Origin: Gemmatimonadales bacterium | Lineage (GTDB): Bacteria; Gemmatimonadota; Gemmatimonadetes; Palauibacterales; Palauibacteraceae | Reading direction: 5' to 3' | Length of the DNA stretch: 64,000 bases | NCBI GenBank assembly: GCA_009840115.1 | Contig: VXOJ01000028.1 | Location: forward strand, 1 to 64,000 | In this document: piece by piece, positions 61,032 to 64,000 of the stretch | How positions within the stretch are numbered: position 1 is the stretch's first letter | Layout: every line of letters starts with the position of its first letter | Translations under genes and position numbers: made by a program | The notes under the pieces: model-generated | Database searches by the model: none | Told to the model about the DNA's origin: nothing | Seen by the model: the letters and a program-made list of their open reading frames with translations, nothing else

Positions 61032-61556
61032 CTAGGGCTCGAAGCGGCCGAAGTCCTCGGGGTCCAGCCCCTTGAGGTAGTCGCTCAGCGGCTCCTCGGG
61101 GGCCCGGGATGGCCCGGTCCCGGAAGGCGGCGCTTCCCCCTCGGCCACTCCGGTCTCGTCGATCTCGAACGCGCTCGCTTCGAGGAGGCTCTCCGCCGCA
61201 TGAATCGGGACGCCGGCTCGAAGCGCCAGCGCGATGCTGTCGCTGGGACGGGCGTCGATGGAGATGAACTCGTCCTCTCGGCGGAACACGAGCGACGCGT
61301 AGTACGTGTTGTCGACGACCTTCGTGATGAGTACGCGTACGAAGGTGCTGTCGAGCCCGCGCACCACGGCGTTGAAGAGATCGTGCGTGAGGGGCCGCGT
61401 GAACTGGACTCCGGCGAGTTCCATCGCGATGGCCGAGGCCTCGCCGGGTCCGATCCAGATCGGGAGGAAACGCTCGCCGTCCTTCTCTCTGAGAATGACG
61501 ACGGGAGCGCCCGTCGTCTTGTCGAGTCCGAGGCTGGCCACGGCGACCTCCCGCAT
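61032..61556 (-). CDS. Bifunctional nuclease-family protein (DUF151)
   Basis: A 174-residue protein with the conserved DUF151 core: GAPVVILREKDGERFLPIWI, GPGEASAIAMELAG, PLTHDLF, YYASLVFRREDEFISIDARP and SDSIALALRAGVPI. Plant and Thermotoga members have nuclease activity or structure; the bacterial role is open. A C-terminal Pro/Glu tail follows. ATG 61556 has GGAG six bases upstream; ATG 61571 is the alternative. Confidence 0.88.
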   Translation of the reverse strand: MREVAVASLGLDKTTGAPVVILREKDGERFLPIWIGPGEASAIAMELAGVQFTRPLTHDLFNAVVRGLDSTFVRVLITKVVDNTYYASLVFRREDEFISIDARPSDSIALALRAGVPIHAAESLLEASAFEIDETGVAEGEAPPSGTGPSRAPEEPLSDYLKGLDPEDFGRFEP

Positions 61557-61607
61557 CCCGGACTCCGTCATCCCGGCCCTTTCCCGGCCCCGCCCCAACG
61601 TCGACTG

Positions 61608-62750
61608 CTAGCCGGCGAGGGCATCGGTCCGATCGGTTCTCTCCCACGTGAACGCGTCGCCTTCGGGCTCGCGGCCGAAATGCCCGTAGGCGGCGGTCCG
61701 GCGGTAGATCGGTTTCCGGAGGCCCAGCCGCTCGATGATCGCTCGCGGCCGAAGGTCGAAGACCTCCGTCACCCGGCGGGCGAGTTCGTCGTCGGGCCGA
61801 CGCCCGGTGCCGAAGGTGTCGACCATCACGCTGACCGGCTCGTCGACCCCGATCGCGTAGGCAAGCTGGACTTCGGCGCGCCGCGCGAGTGCCGCCGCGA
61901 CGAGGTTCTTGGCGATCCAGCGGGCCGCATACGCCGCCGAGCGGTCGACCTTCGACGGGTCCTTTCCCGAAAAGGCGCCGCCCCCGTGTCGGCCCACGCC
62001 CCCGTACGTGTCCACGATGATCTTCCGCCCGGTGAGGCCTGCGTCGCCCTGCGGTCCGCCGATCTCGAAACGACCCGTCGGGTTGATGTGGCACTGCGCC
62101 CGGCCTTCATCATAGAGCTCGTCCGGCAACACAGGCCCGATGACTTCTTCCCTGATCGCCGCTTCGATCTCATCCTGCGCGATGTCGCCGTCGTGCTGGG
62201 CCGAGACGACCACTGTGGTGATCCGGGCCGGTTCGCCGTCCCGGTATTCCACCGATACCTGCGCCTTTCCGTCCGGCCGCAGCCAGGCGATGCCTCCGGC
62301 GCGCCGCACGTCGGCCAGGCGCTTCACCAGCGCGTGCGCCAGCATGATGGGGAGCGGCATCAGCTCCGGCGTCTCGTCGGTCGCGTATCCGAACATCATC
62401 CCCTGATCTCCGGCGCCACCGACATCCACGCCCTGGGCGATGTCGGCCGACTGCTCGTCGACCGCGGTAAGCACGCTGCACGTGTCCCACCGGATTCCGT
62501 GCTCGGCGCGCGTATAGCCGATGTCGCGCAGCACTTCCCGGGCAATGGCCGCGATGTCGATCCCGGCGTCCGTGGTGATCTCGCCGGTCACGAGGACGAG
62601 GCCCGTCGTCACGAGCGTCTCGCATGCGACCCGACCCCGGTCATCCTCCGCGAGGATGCCGTCGAGGACGGCGTCCGAGATCTGGTCCGCGATCTTGTCG
62701 GGGTGTCCCTCCGTCACGGATTCCGAGGAAAACGGTTGTATCCCCTTCAC
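61608..62750 (-). CDS. metK: S-adenosylmethionine synthase
   Basis: Makes SAM from methionine and ATP. The 380-residue protein has [20 protein letters not shown] at the start, [36 protein letters not shown] and [20 protein letters not shown], all catalytic-loop marks. GTG 62750 gives [16 protein letters not shown] lies 11 bases before. I looked for a SAM riboswitch upstream and saw none. Confidence 0.96.
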   Translation of the reverse strand: MKGIQPFSSESVTEGHPDKIADQISDAVLDGILAEDDRGRVACETLVTTGLVLVTGEITTDAGIDIAAIAREVLRDIGYTRAEHGIRWDTCSVLTAVDEQSADIAQGVDVGGAGDQGMMFGYATDETPELMPLPIMLAHALVKRLADVRRAGGIAWLRPDGKAQVSVEYRDGEPARITTVVVSAQHDGDIAQDEIEAAIREEVIGPVLPDELYDEGRAQCHINPTGRFEIGGPQGDAGLTGRKIIVDTYGGVGRHGGGAFSGKDPSKVDRSAAYAARWIAKNLVAAALARRAEVQLAYAIGVDEPVSVMVDTFGTGRRPDDELARRVTEVFDLRPRAIIERLGLRKPIYRRTAAYGHFGREPEGDAFTWERTDRTDALAG

Positions 62751-62856
62751 GAGGCTGGTTCTCCCACTTGGAGGTTCGCGGCGGAGCGCCGCAGGAGGCG
62801 TAGCGGCCAAGATAGTGGCCGCCCGGCCGGGTGGAGGCAACGTCGCCGCCGCGGGA

Positions 62857-64000
62857 TCAGGAGATGTACAGCGGCGACGGCTCCACCGGAATCGCGTCCT
62901 CCAGCCGCGCGAGGAGCTCCCCGGGCATCCCGGAGAGGGAACCATCGCGGCCGACGCGGCTCCAGAGTTCCGACAGCTTCGCCACGGACAGGAGTCCCAC
63001 GAGTTCCCTCACTTCGGGGATCGACGCGGGCGCGAGACTGAAATCCCGATAGCCGAGGCCGAGCAGGAGGGCGAGCCCCACCGGTTCGGCGGCGAGATCT
63101 CCGCAAACGCCGATGTCGAGGTCCAGGGCGCTGGCCGTGTTGAAGATCCGCTCGTAGCTGCGGATGAGCGCCGGGTGCATGGGGTTCGAGAGATGCTGGA
63201 GCCGGGCGTTGCCGCGGTCCACGGCCAGGGAGTACTGCGTCAGGTCGTTCGTGCCGAGACTGATGAAGTCGAGGTGCCGCCCCACGAGATCGAGCGTATC
63301 CGCCAGCGCCGGCGTCTCCACCATCACGCCGAAGGAGACGGGTTCCGTCTGACCCAGCTCGCGGCCGACCTCCGCGACGATTTCCTTCGTGCGCAGGATC
63401 TCGGTCTCGCAGATGACGAAGGGGACGAGGATCCGCATGCGGGCCTCCGGTCCGCCGGCCCGGATCGCGGCGCGCAACTGGTTGCGGAAGAGCTGCGGCC
63501 GGTCCAGGCAGACGCGGATGGCGCGCCAGCCCAGGTAGGGGTTCTCCTCCGGAGGAAGGTCGAGAAAGAGCGGGAACTTGTCGCCGCCGATATCGAACGT
63601 CCGGAGCGTCACGGGCTGGTCCGGGAACCCCTCCACAACCTCGCGATAGGCTTCGTACTGCTCCTCCTCGCTTGGAATCACCCTCCGTCCGATGACGAGG
63701 AATTCGGACCGGAAGAGTCCGACCCCCTCGGCGCCCACACGCCGGGCCGCCGGCACATCGTGCGGCTGGTCGATGTTCGCGCGAAGGTGGACCCGGACCC
63801 CGTCCGCCGTCCGCAGAGGCGCGGGTTCGCGCGTGAGGTCGGCGGCGGGACGGACAGACAGGCGGCGGACCATCTGCAGGTGTGCCGCCTTCTCCACCTC
63901 CGTGGGCTCGAGCAGGATGCGACCGTTGCCCCCGTCGAGGAGGACGGTGGTTCCGTCTTCGATCCTCGCGAGGTCGGCGCCGAGTCCGACGACCGCCGGA
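62857..64000 (-). CDS. ptsI: Phosphoenolpyruvate-protein phosphotransferase (EI), C-terminal part, cut by window edge
   Basis: The last ~380 residues of enzyme I. The visible part has the [18 protein letters not shown] end of the His domain and the PEP-binding barrel: [56 protein letters not shown] and [10 protein letters not shown] with the active-site Cys. The catalytic His and the HPr-binding part lie beyond base 64000. It feeds phosphate to HPr and probably onward to PtsN. Confidence 0.94.
   Translation of the reverse strand, partial: PAVVGLGADLARIEDGTTVLLDGGNGRILLEPTEVEKAAHLQMVRRLSVRPAADLTREPAPLRTADGVRVHLRANIDQPHDVPAARRVGAEGVGLFRSEFLVIGRRVIPSEEEQYEAYREVVEGFPDQPVTLRTFDIGGDKFPLFLDLPPEENPYLGWRAIRVCLDRPQLFRNQLRAAIRAGGPEARMRILVPFVICETEILRTKEIVAEVGRELGQTEPVSFGVMVETPALADTLDLVGRHLDFISLGTNDLTQYSLAVDRGNARLQHLSNPMHPALIRSYERIFNTASALDLDIGVCGDLAAEPVGLALLLGLGYRDFSLAPASIPEVRELVGLLSVAKLSELWSRVGRDGSLSGMPGELLARLEDAIPVEPSPLYIS

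Noticed and set aside
62751-62856. SAM riboswitch upstream of metK
   Set aside because: The ~106 bases between ptsI and metK show short GC-rich inverted repeats but none of the conserved SAM-I, SAM-II or SAM-IV core sequence I would expect.

Overview
The window is a contiguous piece of a very GC-rich (roughly 68-70% by eye) Gram-negative bacterial chromosome. Outer-membrane genes (lptE, an lpxH-type hydrolase, an Mla-type mlaE-mlaF-mlaD set, several lipoproteins) show a double membrane. The repertoire (caa3-type oxidase, full Mrp antiporter, 4-base ATGA/GTGA overlaps at most gene junctions, many GTG starts) would suit Gemmatimonadota, but that placement is an impression and not a result: only the first ~360 bases of a 16S gene are present. 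No phage, insertion sequence, CRISPR array or plasmid function was seen.

Layout. 1-760: 5' part of a 16S rRNA gene, its leader with promoters and a terminator, and tRNA-His, all on the minus strand. 1011-7885 (plus): a TM2/winged-helix membrane protein, HemQ, then histidine degradation (hutH, glutamate formimidoyltransferase, hutU, hutI). 7924-14772 (minus): an ATP/ADP-translocase-like protein fused to HEAT repeats and a cyclic-nucleotide-binding domain, a response regulator, a histidine kinase, a secreted kinase-fold protein and an exported metallophosphatase. 14785: tRNA-Pro. 14867-30871 (minus): one long respiratory array, in transcription order a universal-stress/PCP_red protein, a NirJ/AhbD-like radical SAM/PCP_red protein, a lone CydA-like subunit, three c-type cytochromes, a cupredoxin-like lipoprotein, oxidase subunits II-I-III-IV, heme O synthase, two membrane proteins and RdgB. 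31085-34360 (minus): Mrp/ApbC ATPase, a zinc-ribbon/PCP_red protein, a 3Fe-4S ferredoxin and an ABC exporter. 34480-35333 (plus): a small membrane protein and a HmuY-like protein.

35323-48329 (minus): Mrp antiporter genes E-F-G-A(C-terminal part)-B-C followed by three ND2/ND4/ND5-like subunits, then a thioesterase, a reductase, an unusual Nramp relative, an acyl-CoA-ligase-like enzyme and hemC. 48491-52000: envelope genes and tRNA-Sec. 52208-54920 (plus): Mla-like lipid transport. 54947-64000: greA, tmRNA, ptsN, selB, recO, a lipoprotein, a bifunctional-nuclease protein, metK and the 3' part of ptsI.

The most unusual part is 22-34 kb. Three proteins carry a BchB-tail-like (PCP_red) domain although no chlorophyll gene is present, and a heme-type radical SAM enzyme is translationally coupled to a bd-type oxidase subunit that has no CydB. 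This suggests an uncharacterised heme-modifying or electron-transfer system serving the respiratory chain. A second candidate is the exported kinase-phosphatase pair at 7.9-10.2 kb. The presence of both selC and selB says that the organism inserts selenocysteine, although no selenoprotein was recognised here.
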